Origin: JAJDXO01 sp965207535
Lineage (GTDB): Bacteria > Pseudomonadota > Alphaproteobacteria > Rhodospirillales > UBA2165
Direction of reading: 5' to 3'
DNA length: 64,000 nucleotides
Assembly (NCBI GenBank): GCA_965207535.1
Contig: CBDBMR010000016.1
Span: 594,305 to 658,304, forward strand
Shown one piece after another: positions 17,473 to 25,655 of this stretch; the first letter of the stretch is position 1, and each line of letters opens with the position of its first letter. The notes beneath the pieces were generated by a model. The model saw only the letters and a program-made list of their open reading frames with translations, was not told the DNA's origin and did no database searches. The position numbers and the translations under genes are program-made.

Positions 17473-17536
17473 TAGAGCCGATCATGGTTTGTCGGAATCG
17501 CTTTGCGATGCCGGCAATCCATGTGAATCGGCTCTA
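17473..17536. terminator. Long palindromic hairpin 1 between convergent nadC and fhs
   Basis: TAGAGCCGAT (17473-17482) pairs perfectly with ATCGGCTCTA (17527-17536). The pairing continues inward through ATGG/CCAT, CGG/CCG and ATCGC/GCGAT with small bulges and a TTT loop. It lies immediately after the IS copy 2 junction and before the 3' end of fhs. It is likely a bidirectional terminator or a small palindromic repeat. Confidence 0.65.
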
Positions 17537-17547
17537 CACTATTGAAA

Positions 17548-17611
17548 TAGATCGGATTCACATGTTTTGACGAAACCGCGCCATGGTTCCGTCAAAACAT
17601 GACCCGATCTA
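17548..17611. terminator. Long palindromic hairpin 2 between convergent nadC and fhs
   Basis: TAGATCGG/CCGATCTA form the outer arms. ATGTTTTGACG pairs perfectly with CGTCAAAACAT, then AACC/GGTT, with loop GCGCCAT. It ends seven bases from the fhs stop codon. Hairpins 1 and 2 share TAGA...TCTA boundaries and similar size (64 bp each), suggesting two copies of one element type. Confidence 0.65.
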
Positions 17612-17618
17612 GCCGGCC

Positions 17619-19283
17619 CTACGACATCCCCACGATTTCGCCGTCCGAGCCGATTGAGATCGCATTGGCCGCCGGTTCCCGCGGCAGCCCGGGCATGGTC
17701 ATCATGTCGCCGCAGACCGCGACGATGAATCCGGCCCCGGCACTGAGCCGGATTTCCCTCACCGGGAACGGAAAATTCACCGGCGCCCCGAGGGCTTTCG
17801 GGTCGGTCGAGAAACTGAATTGGGTTTTGGCGATGCACACCGGCACGTTGCCCCACCCGGCTGCTTCCAGGTCCCGAATTCGCGCAGCGGCCGCGCTCGA
17901 CAGCTCGATGCCGTCAGACCGGTAAACCTTGCGCGCAATGGCGCCGATTTTCTCGGCAATGGGGGCGTCCAGATCGTAGGTAAATTTGGGCTCGGCCGGC
18001 TCCCCGGCCGTCATCTCGACGACGGCGCGGGCCAGGCCTTCCGCGCCGGCGCCGCCGTCCGCGAAGTGGTTGCTCTCCTCGAAGCGAATACCGTCGGCGG
18101 CGCAGAGTTCGGCCAGTTTCGCCACCTCGGCATCTCCATCGGGCGCGAAGCGATTCAGGGTGACGATCACCGGCAGCCCGAAATTACGCATGTTTTCCGC
18201 ATGGCGGCCCAGGTTTGCAAATCCCGCGGCGACGGCATCGACGTTTTCATTTTCGATGTCCTCCAATCCCACCCCGCCATGGGACTTGAGGGCGCGGATC
18301 GTCGCGACAATCACCGCCGCCGACGGGCGTAGACCGGCAAGCCGGCATTTGATGTCGATGAACTTCTCCGCACCGAGATCGGCGCCGAAACCGGCTTCGG
18401 TCACCACAAAATCGGCGAGCTTCAAGCCCGCGCGCGTCGCCGCGACGGACGAGCACCCGTGGGCGATGTTGGCGAAGGGGCCGCCATGAACCAGGGCCGG
18501 CGTGCCCCCGGCGGTCTGAACCAGGTTCGGCCGAACGGCATCCTTCAACAGGACCGCCATTGCCCCCGCCGCGTCGATATCCCCGGCGGTGACCATCTCC
18601 CGCTGCCGGGTCCGGCCGACGACGATGCGGGACAGCCGCTGGGTGAAATCATCCAATCCTTCGGCAAGGCAAAGGATCGCCATGACCTCGGAAGCCGCGG
18701 TGATATCGAACCCGCCTTCCCGGGCAAATCCATTCGAAACCCCGCCGAGCGAGAGGGCAACCTGCCGAAGGGCCCGGTCGTTCATGTCGAGGACCCGCGG
18801 CCAACTGACCCGCCGGGAGTCCAGGCCGGTCCCGTTTTCCCAATAGATGTGATTATCGATCATCGCCGCCAACAGATTGTGCGCGGCCGTTACGGCGTGG
18901 AGATCCCCGGTAAAGTGCAGGTTGATGTCGTCCGACGGCTCGATGGTCGACTTGCCGCCGCCGGTCCCGCCGCCTTTCATGCCGAATACGGGACCCAGGC
19001 TGGGTTCGCGAAGGCAAACGACCGCCCGTTCACCGATCCTCGAGAGACCATCCGCCAATCCGATGCTCGTGGTGGTCTTTCCTTCGCCATAGCGGGTGGG
19101 GGTCATCGCCGTGACGAGGATCAGTTTGCCGTCGGTTTGCCCGTCGAGGCGATCCAGGAATTTCGAGGAGAGTTTGGCCTTTTGAGTCCCGTAGAAGTCA
19201 AGGGCCTCCGCGGGAATGTCGAGCAGCGCGCCGATCTCGTCGATCGGCCGCAAAAACCGTCCTTCGTCTGCCTCCCCGGCCAT
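17619..19283 (-). CDS. fhs: Formate--tetrahydrofolate ligase
   Basis: A 554-residue enzyme making 10-formyl-THF from formate, ATP and THF in one-carbon metabolism. It shows the P-loop region T-P-T-R-Y-G-E-G-K-T-T-T near 60-71 and the signature P-S-L-G-P-V-F-G-M-K-G-G-G-T-G-G-G. I chose ATG 19283 because GGGAG lies upstream; a GTG at 19301 is also in frame. It would act opposite to PurU (60246-61115), which releases formate from 10-formyl-THF. No folD is in the window. Confidence 0.93.
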   Translation of the reverse strand: MAGEADEGRFLRPIDEIGALLDIPAEALDFYGTQKAKLSSKFLDRLDGQTDGKLILVTAMTPTRYGEGKTTTSIGLADGLSRIGERAVVCLREPSLGPVFGMKGGGTGGGKSTIEPSDDINLHFTGDLHAVTAAHNLLAAMIDNHIYWENGTGLDSRRVSWPRVLDMNDRALRQVALSLGGVSNGFAREGGFDITAASEVMAILCLAEGLDDFTQRLSRIVVGRTRQREMVTAGDIDAAGAMAVLLKDAVRPNLVQTAGGTPALVHGGPFANIAHGCSSVAATRAGLKLADFVVTEAGFGADLGAEKFIDIKCRLAGLRPSAAVIVATIRALKSHGGVGLEDIENENVDAVAAGFANLGRHAENMRNFGLPVIVTLNRFAPDGDAEVAKLAELCAADGIRFEESNHFADGGAGAEGLARAVVEMTAGEPAEPKFTYDLDAPIAEKIGAIARKVYRSDGIELSSAAAARIRDLEAAGWGNVPVCIAKTQFSFSTDPKALGAPVNFPFPVREIRLSAGAGFIVAVCGDMMTMPGLPREPAANAISIGSDGEIVGMS

Positions 19284-19367
19284 GCCGCGCGCTCCCAACA
19301 CTTAAGCCCGTCCCGCTTGTCCGGAATCATATCAGTTCACGGGACGAAGAAAAGAATCTACAACTGG

Positions 19368-20282
19368 ATGCCGCAGCCGGAATGGGCGGCTTCCCAACGC
19401 CGTCCTGCCCTCTCATCTTCAACGGCCGGGGTGCCGGAATTGGCCCGATCCGCTTTCAAGCTCCTCCATATGGCGATCTCGACGGTGCTGGGAAATCGGC
19501 CGAAGGGGTACTTCATTCCGTACCGCCATACGGCGGAAATGCCGCCGCCGGGCTCGGCCGCCTATCCCGCCATCGAGGAACTGTTCATTGCCGCCGAAGA
19601 GCGCCAGCGTGAATTCCTAAAAAACATCAAAAAATACGCAGAACCTATTGGAAAGATTTATGAAAATAACCCTCCGGAACCTCGATGGGATCAGGATTGG
19701 TTCCCCCGGATGGACGCCGTGGCCGCCTATGTCATGGTGCGCGAATTCCGGCCGCGGCGGATCATCGAAGTCGGCTCCGGCCACTCCACCCGCTTTATGG
19801 CACGGGCGGTCCGGGACGGAGCTCTTCCGACCCGGATAACCGCCGTCGATCCGGGGCCGCGCGCAAAGATCGACGGCTTGGATGTGGAGACGGCACCTAA
19901 ACTGGCCCATGAGGTTCCCCCGGAGTTGTTCGGGGAACTCGGAGCCGGGGACATATTGTTCATCGACTCGAGCCACATCCTGATGCCCGGTACCGATGTC
20001 GATTACCTGTTCAACTCCGTTCTGCCCAGTCTGCCGTCCGGCACTCTGATCCACATCCACGACATTCTGCTGCCGGACCCCTACCCCGAGGCCTGGACGT
20101 GGCGCGGGTACAACGAGCAATTGGGTGTCGCCCTGCTGCTTCAGGGCGGCGCCTACGAAATTCTGTTTTCCAGCCGCTATGCAGTGACGCGGCTGCAAAA
20201 ATCCTTCGAGGAAACGCCAGCGGCAGGGTTGCCCCTCAACGAAGGGGCCCTGGAAACCAGCCTGTGGCTACGCAAGCTCTGA
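19368..20282 (+). CDS. Class I SAM-dependent methyltransferase
   Basis: A 304-residue predicted methyltransferase. Motif I I-I-E-V-G-S-G-H-S-T-R-F is near 136-147, with downstream V-D-P-G-P and D-I-L-F-I-D-S-S-H, a Methyltransf_24-like pattern. An N-terminal helical region of about 110 residues precedes the Rossmann domain. The frame is open far upstream antisense to fhs, but only this part is protein-like; ATG 19368 is the first plausible start and ATG 19470 is possible. Substrate unknown. Its 3' end overlaps the convergent DUF454 gene by 15 bases. Confidence 0.75.
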   Translation: MPQPEWAASQRRPALSSSTAGVPELARSAFKLLHMAISTVLGNRPKGYFIPYRHTAEMPPPGSAAYPAIEELFIAAEERQREFLKNIKKYAEPIGKIYENNPPEPRWDQDWFPRMDAVAAYVMVREFRPRRIIEVGSGHSTRFMARAVRDGALPTRITAVDPGPRAKIDGLDVETAPKLAHEVPPELFGELGAGDILFIDSSHILMPGTDVDYLFNSVLPSLPSGTLIHIHDILLPDPYPEAWTWRGYNEQLGVALLLQGGAYEILFSSRYAVTRLQKSFEETPAAGLPLNEGALETSLWLRKL

Positions 20283-20729
20283 GCCCGGCGCCCGGCTGGC
20301 GCGGGTGAGGATGTAAATCGAAACCGGCGCCATGACCAGGAACATCAATACCGGCGCCACCCAATCCTCTGCCACAAACAGGCTCACATAGACCAAACTT
20401 GCGGTCATCGAACCGATGGCCAAGACCTTGGCGTAGACCGGGATAACCCTGTGCCGTTCCCAATTGATCAACAACGGGCCGAAACGCGGCCGGCTGTATA
20501 GCCAGCCATAAAATCGCGTCGACGAACGGGCGAAACACCATGCGGCAACAATCAGGAAGATTGTCGTCGGCAATCCGGGGACAACGGTGCCGATGGCGCC
20601 GAGGACGACAAAAAACACGCCCGCACCAATCAACAACGGCCTGAGCGCGGGGCCGGCGACGGGAACCGGGCAGTTGTCCCTTGGCTGTGGCGCGCCGCTA
20701 TTTTTTCCCGGAATTTCGATCTCGTTCAT
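20268..20729 (-). CDS. DUF454 (YbaN-family) inner-membrane protein
   Basis: A 153-residue protein with three hydrophobic segments (about 30-60 and two around 95-140). The DUF454 motif G-T-V-V-P-G-L-P-T-T-I-F-L-I-V-A-A-W-C-F-A-R-S-S is followed by the soluble R-F-Y-G-W-L segment. It is a conserved membrane family of unknown function, often near heme, haemin or stress genes. It lies downstream of the methyltransferase at 20790 with a 60-base gap. Confidence 0.88.
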   Translation of the reverse strand: MNEIEIPGKNSGAPQPRDNCPVPVAGPALRPLLIGAGVFFVVLGAIGTVVPGLPTTIFLIVAAWCFARSSTRFYGWLYSRPRFGPLLINWERHRVIPVYAKVLAIGSMTASLVYVSLFVAEDWVAPVLMFLVMAPVSIYILTRASRAPGSELA

Positions 20730-20789
20730 CCTCCATTATATGTGAACGGTCTTGTCGTTTGACAACCACCGTAGCCAATAAAACCGAGG

Positions 20790-21527
20790 TCAGCCGTCTG
20801 CGTCCAATTCTTCGCGTTCATGCCATTTCATACGGGTCTTTCGGATCGTCCGATCGGTCCCGGCCGCTTCAGCGCCCAATTTCTGCGCCCAGGCCCACCA
20901 ATTGTCCTGCACCTCGAAATTCCCGTAGTCCGGATGCTGGGTGACAAGCAGCCGGTAGATGGCCTCTATGTGGGGAACCGACACCTCCTCCTGGCTAAGG
21001 CTCCGCACGGTAATTCCGTCGCTCTGCATCCGGCCGGGATGTTTTCCCATCGTCCACGCATAGTCGTCGAACAAGAGCCAGCCGCCGGGCCGCAAGAGTT
21101 TGTCCACCAGAAAATATGCCAGACCGTCGATGGTCCAATTCTTCGCCCCATCGATGAAACAGAAGTCATAGCACGGCTCGCACACCCCGTTCGCGGAACG
21201 CGCCTCGATCCGCTTTTTCAGAAACCAGGTGTATGAGTTCTTTTCCCGGTGGATGGTGACCCGGCTGCCGAGCCCCGTCCTTTCGAGCAATCCTTCGAGA
21301 TTTGGGTCCCGGTCGCCGGCGGTGAGCAGATCGACCGTATCGAGATGCCCGCGGCCTTCCTCCTCCATGGCCGCGGCCAAATAGACCGATGACACGCCAT
21401 GGGCATGGCCCAGTTCCAGGCACCGCTCGGGGCGATGGTTGACGACGAACTGGTAAAGTTCCCAGCCCTCATCGACACCCAGGTACGGAATGCCGTCCAA
21501 TGCGGCACGGACATCGTCGAATTTCAT
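20790..21527 (-). CDS. Class I SAM-dependent methyltransferase
   Basis: A 245-residue methyltransferase. Motif I C-L-E-L-G-H-A-H-G-V-S-S is near 36-47, the acidic D-T-V-D-L follows about 18 residues later, and F-C-F-I-D-G-A-K is near 127-134. The pattern resembles O-methyltransferases or Methyltransf_24 members. It lies 40 bases downstream of the peptide ABC permease and may be co-transcribed with that importer. Substrate unknown. Confidence 0.78.
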   Translation of the reverse strand: MKFDDVRAALDGIPYLGVDEGWELYQFVVNHRPERCLELGHAHGVSSVYLAAAMEEEGRGHLDTVDLLTAGDRDPNLEGLLERTGLGSRVTIHREKNSYTWFLKKRIEARSANGVCEPCYDFCFIDGAKNWTIDGLAYFLVDKLLRPGGWLLFDDYAWTMGKHPGRMQSDGITVRSLSQEEVSVPHIEAIYRLLVTQHPDYGNFEVQDNWWAWAQKLGAEAAGTDRTIRKTRMKWHEREELDADG

Positions 21528-21567
21528 CGACGAAACCTAGCGGGCCCGCCCGCCGCCGTCGAGGCGG

Positions 21568-22722
21568 CTACTTGTAGGGATCGGCCGCGTCGCGCAGTCC
21601 GTCGCCGAGGAAATTGAAAGCGAGGACGACGATGATCACCGGCACCATGGGAGTCATCAGCCACGGGAACAACACCACGGCCTCGATATTCTGGGCTTCG
21701 ATGAGCAGGACCCCCCAACTGGTGATCGGCGGACGAAGGCCAAGCCCGAGGAAACTGAGCGCGGTCTCCGCCAGGATCATCGTTGGGATGGACAGGGTCG
21801 CCGAGGCGATCAAGTGGCTCATGAAGTTGGGTAGCAGGTGGCGTCCAATGACCCGCGACGGCTTCGCGCCCATGAGCGTGGCGGCTGTCGCAAAATCTTC
21901 TTCCCTGAGCGCCAGCAGTTTGGACCGGACCGCCCGCGCCAGCCCCGGCCAGTCGACCAGCGCCAATATGAGCGTGATGCCGAAATAGACCAGAATCGGA
22001 CTCCAACTGGCCGGCAACGCCGCGGACAGCGCCATCCATAGGGGCAATTCCGGCAGCGAGCGAAGGATCTCGATCACCCGCTGCACCAGATTGTCGACCC
22101 AGCCGCCGAAATAGCCGGCAAGGCCGCCGATGACGATGCCCAGAATAAAGCTGAGGGTGATGCCGATCAGCCCGACCGTCAGCGAAATGCGGGCGCCATA
22201 AAGAATTCGAGACCACATGTCGTGTCCCAGCCGGTCCGTGCCCAGGAGGAAGAACGTCCCGCCTTCGGCCGGGCAAACCAGATGGAAATCCGCCTCCACC
22301 ATGCCCCAGAACCGGTAGGGATCGCCGGAACAGAAAAATCTCAGCGGCTGTACTTCGTCGCGGTTGACGGAATATTCCCGTTGCAACGTCTCGAGGTTCA
22401 GCGTTTGATCCAGGCCATAAACGAAGGGCCCGACAAATTCGCCCTCATGGAAGAAGTGAATGACCTGCGGCGGGGCATGCAGGAAATCCTCGTTCCGGGC
22501 CGACAGTTCGTAGGGAGCCAGGAACTCGGTGATCAGGACACTGAAGTACATGACCGCCAGCACGATGCCCGAAGCGACGGCAAGGCGGTGACGCTTCAAC
22601 CGCCACCACATCATCTTCCACTGCGACGCCAGGAAGTATTTTTCCTGCTCGGCCGTCAGGGCCTCGATTTGCTGCGGGTTGAACGGCTCCGAGGAGACGA
22701 AATGCCGATTGCCGTTGCTCAT
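21568..22722 (-). CDS. Peptide/oligopeptide-type ABC transporter permease (OppC/DppC-like)
   Basis: A 384-residue inner-membrane permease. One TM lies at about 48-70, then a long periplasmic loop (70-180), then the BPD_transp_1 core with five further segments. The cytoplasmic EAA-like loop is near 285 (A-A-T-L-M-G-A-K-P-S-R-V-I-G-R-H). The N-terminal 45 residues are a soluble extension. It starts four bases inside the preceding permease gene, an ATGA-type overlap. Confidence 0.9.
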   Translation of the reverse strand: MSNGNRHFVSSEPFNPQQIEALTAEQEKYFLASQWKMMWWRLKRHRLAVASGIVLAVMYFSVLITEFLAPYELSARNEDFLHAPPQVIHFFHEGEFVGPFVYGLDQTLNLETLQREYSVNRDEVQPLRFFCSGDPYRFWGMVEADFHLVCPAEGGTFFLLGTDRLGHDMWSRILYGARISLTVGLIGITLSFILGIVIGGLAGYFGGWVDNLVQRVIEILRSLPELPLWMALSAALPASWSPILVYFGITLILALVDWPGLARAVRSKLLALREEDFATAATLMGAKPSRVIGRHLLPNFMSHLIASATLSIPTMILAETALSFLGLGLRPPITSWGVLLIEAQNIEAVVLFPWLMTPMVPVIIVVLAFNFLGDGLRDAADPYK

Positions 22723-23717
22723 TTCGCCGCCCCCCCGGTCAGGCGAATTCGGGGATCGAGAACGGCAAGCGCCAGGTCGGACAGGAACATGCCGATCACG
22801 GTCAACACCGCGACGAACATCAGGACCGCGCCGGACAGGAAGAAGTCCTGGCTCTGGAGCGCGCGGACGAGCGGCGGACCGACCGTCTCCAATCCCATGA
22901 CGATGGAGACGATCACCGATCCGGACACCACCTGCGGCAGCAGGTTGCCGATATCCGCGATGAAGGGATTGAGCGCCATCCGCAACGGATACTTGACCAG
23001 CAGCTTGCCCTCGGCGAGGCCCTTGGCCCGGGCGGTCACCACATATTGCTTATAGAGCTCATCGAGAAGGTTCGCGCGCAGCCGCCGGATCATGCCCGCC
23101 GTTCCCGCCGTGCCGATGATGATCACCGGCGCCGCCAGGTGTTCGAGAATCGACAGCGCCTTGGCGAAGGACATGGGCTGATCCAGAAACTCCGGCGCCA
23201 TCAACGTCCCGATGGACGTGCCGAAGAACCGGTTGGCGGCATACATGAGAATGAGAGCCAAAAGGAAGTTGGGTGTGGCCAACCCCAAAAACCCGACGAA
23301 GGTCAGGCCGTAATCGCCCCAGCTGTACTGGTGGGTCGCCGAATAGACCCCGATGGGGAATGCAACGATGTAAATGAACAGCACCGAGAAGAAGTTCACG
23401 ACGATGGTCAGAAATATCCGATCGCCCAACACGTCCTGAACCGGCAAATCCAATTCGAACGAGAAGCCGAGATCACCCTGCAGCAAGCCGCCGACCCAGA
23501 CCAGATATTGCTGCCACAACGGCTTATCGAGCCCATATTGCTCGCGCAGGAATTGGATCTTCTGCCGATCGACGCTCTCGCCCTGGCTCTCCAACTCGAC
23601 AATGACGGATGAGAGGTAGTCGCCCTCGGGCAGGTTTACGATGATGAACACCAGCGCGCTGATGACGGCCAGCGTGACCACCATCACCAGTGTCCTGCGC
23701 GCGAGATAGTTCAGCAT
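22719..23717 (-). CDS. Peptide/oligopeptide-type ABC transporter permease (OppB/DppB-like)
   Basis: A 332-residue permease with an N-terminal TM (about 9-30), a periplasmic segment rich in charged residues (including W-Q-Q-Y-L-V-W) and five further TMs. The EAA loop V-V-T-A-R-A-K-G-L-A-E-G-K is near 230-242. It forms the translocation channel with the next gene. Gene order is ATPase, binding protein, OppB-like, OppC-like. Confidence 0.9.
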   Translation of the reverse strand: MLNYLARRTLVMVVTLAVISALVFIIVNLPEGDYLSSVIVELESQGESVDRQKIQFLREQYGLDKPLWQQYLVWVGGLLQGDLGFSFELDLPVQDVLGDRIFLTIVVNFFSVLFIYIVAFPIGVYSATHQYSWGDYGLTFVGFLGLATPNFLLALILMYAANRFFGTSIGTLMAPEFLDQPMSFAKALSILEHLAAPVIIIGTAGTAGMIRRLRANLLDELYKQYVVTARAKGLAEGKLLVKYPLRMALNPFIADIGNLLPQVVSGSVIVSIVMGLETVGPPLVRALQSQDFFLSGAVLMFVAVLTVIGMFLSDLALAVLDPRIRLTGGAAK

Positions 23718-23753
23718 GTCAGGCCCGTCTCCCAGCTACCCGTCCGGGCGGTA

Positions 23754-25655
23754 TCAGTTGCCCGTGAACCAGAAGGTATCGGGCCGATACACGCCGAAGT
23801 GCGCGCCCGGTTCCCAATTGTAGATCGCCTTCTTGGGAACGTTCCGCAGACGCGCGTTGACCACGACCGGCTGCGGGACCCGGGAGACGAGACCGATGGT
23901 GTAGACCTGATCGGTGAAGTGATCGAGCATCCGATGCCAGATCTCGGTCTTCTCGTCCTTGGACGTCGAGACGTTCCACGCCTCATTCAGTTCCATCAGC
24001 TTCATTGGGCCCTCCATGTCGACCGGTTCGCCCGCCTTGCCCTTGGTCTCGACATACTGCCCCCACTTCGGCCATTGTAGGTGCTGCTGACTGGTCGGGG
24101 CCAAGGCGGACGGGCACGTTTCGGCCGTCGGAATGCCGTTCTCCAGGCCGAACCAGACGGCAACCTGTGTCGAGCCGGCGAATACCCGGTTCCGCAGGAC
24201 CTCCCGCTGAGAGGGCTTGATCAGCATCTTGACGCCGATCTTCGCCCAGGTGTCCTTGACCAGCCGAAGGATATCGGTCTGCTCCAATTCCTCACCGGAG
24301 GTCTCGACCGTGATCTCCAACGGGCGTCCGTCTGGAAGTTGCCGCACCGGACCCGCTTTCTCCAGGCCGATTTCGTCGAGCAGCGCGTTGGCCTTCTTGA
24401 TGTCCAGCTTGGCCCAACGTTCGGCGTATTCCTTTTTGTACACCTGGCTTTCCGGCAGCACGCTGTTGCCGGTCGGCGACGCCAAACCGAAGTAGATCAG
24501 CTTGTTGATCTGCCGGCGGTCTATCGCCAGCGACAGAGCGCGCCGGAATCGCACGTCCCGGAAGAGCTCCCGCCAGTCCGGGTCGGAGTGGTTCATGTTG
24601 GGATAGAGCGCCATCTGGGCGCCCTTGGCGGTGGGCCACAGCTTGATGGTGTAGTCGTTCCGCTTTTCCGCCTTCTTGAGGTACGGAAAATTCTTCAACG
24701 CAATGCCGCGGGCCTGAAGATCCGTATCGCCGGTACCGGTCTTCGTCGAAATGAGCTTCGAACTCGCCACCGTAAGGATCACCTCGTCCACATAGGGCAA
24801 CTGCCGGCCGCGTTCATCGACCCGGTGGAAGTACGGGTTGCGCCTGAAGACGAACCGCTTTGCCGGCGGTTTGGTGGTTTGAACCCAAGGCTGGAGGCTC
24901 GGGAAGTCGGGATTGTCGTTCTTGTAAGGCCGGTCGTAGCGGAAATGCAGCGAGGCCCAGTTGCGCCGCTTGGCCGCCTTGACCATCGCATCAAGCTTCA
25001 CGGCGTCCTGATGCTTGGCGTGAAACCGTTTCATGTAGTGAGCGGGCCGGTAGATGAACTCGGGCCGGGCGCCGGCGAGCAACGGCAGGAACTTCGGGTG
25101 CGGCGCGTCCCAGGTATAACGGATCGTCGTTTCGCCGATCACCTCGAATTTCGGCGGCTTTCCGTTGACCAGCATGAATGCCGGCGGTCCGAGCCTGGAG
25201 ATATCCGGGTCGGTGGCCATGTCCTCCCACCAGTAGCGAAAATCCTCGGCGGTAAAGGGATGGCCGTCCGACCAACGGTGGCCTTTGCGCAGGTTCAGGG
25301 TGAACCGCCGGCCGCCCTTGACATGGACGCTCTCAAGTATGTCGGGAACGAGATTGAACTTTTCGTCGTATCCGACCAGCCGGGCATAGCCGTACACCAC
25401 CATTTGGCGTACGTCCTTGGCGCGCCCCATGAGGATATTCAGTTTGCCGCCGTGCCTGCCGGCCTGTTTGGACTTGCCGTCGAACTTCACGACCGACGGC
25501 TCCGCCGGCACGCGCTTTGCCACCGGCGGCAATTTACCGGCCTCGACCTCGGCCTTCAGGCTAGGGGTCTCGTCGAAGGCGGCCAGGGCCGGGGCCGAAA
25601 CCAGAAATGCCCATAGCGATGCGCCGGCGGCAAGCGTACCCGGTGACCCTCTCAT
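23754..25655 (-). CDS. Extracellular solute-binding protein family 5 (peptide ABC importer)
   Basis: A 633-residue periplasmic binding protein. The N-terminal signal peptide is about 1-25 (cleavage near A-L-A-A). The SBP_bac_5 fold shows L-N-L-R-K-G-H-R-W-S-D-G-H-P-F-T-A-E-D at about 137-155 and R-F-R-R-A-L-S-L-A-I-D-R-R near 355. At over 600 residues it belongs to the larger YejA-like subgroup that takes bulky peptides or glycopeptide-type ligands. It overlaps the preceding ATPase gene by four bases. The ligand cannot be deduced. Confidence 0.9.
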   Translation of the reverse strand: MRGSPGTLAAGASLWAFLVSAPALAAFDETPSLKAEVEAGKLPPVAKRVPAEPSVVKFDGKSKQAGRHGGKLNILMGRAKDVRQMVVYGYARLVGYDEKFNLVPDILESVHVKGGRRFTLNLRKGHRWSDGHPFTAEDFRYWWEDMATDPDISRLGPPAFMLVNGKPPKFEVIGETTIRYTWDAPHPKFLPLLAGARPEFIYRPAHYMKRFHAKHQDAVKLDAMVKAAKRRNWASLHFRYDRPYKNDNPDFPSLQPWVQTTKPPAKRFVFRRNPYFHRVDERGRQLPYVDEVILTVASSKLISTKTGTGDTDLQARGIALKNFPYLKKAEKRNDYTIKLWPTAKGAQMALYPNMNHSDPDWRELFRDVRFRRALSLAIDRRQINKLIYFGLASPTGNSVLPESQVYKKEYAERWAKLDIKKANALLDEIGLEKAGPVRQLPDGRPLEITVETSGEELEQTDILRLVKDTWAKIGVKMLIKPSQREVLRNRVFAGSTQVAVWFGLENGIPTAETCPSALAPTSQQHLQWPKWGQYVETKGKAGEPVDMEGPMKLMELNEAWNVSTSKDEKTEIWHRMLDHFTDQVYTIGLVSRVPQPVVVNARLRNVPKKAIYNWEPGAHFGVYRPDTFWFTGN

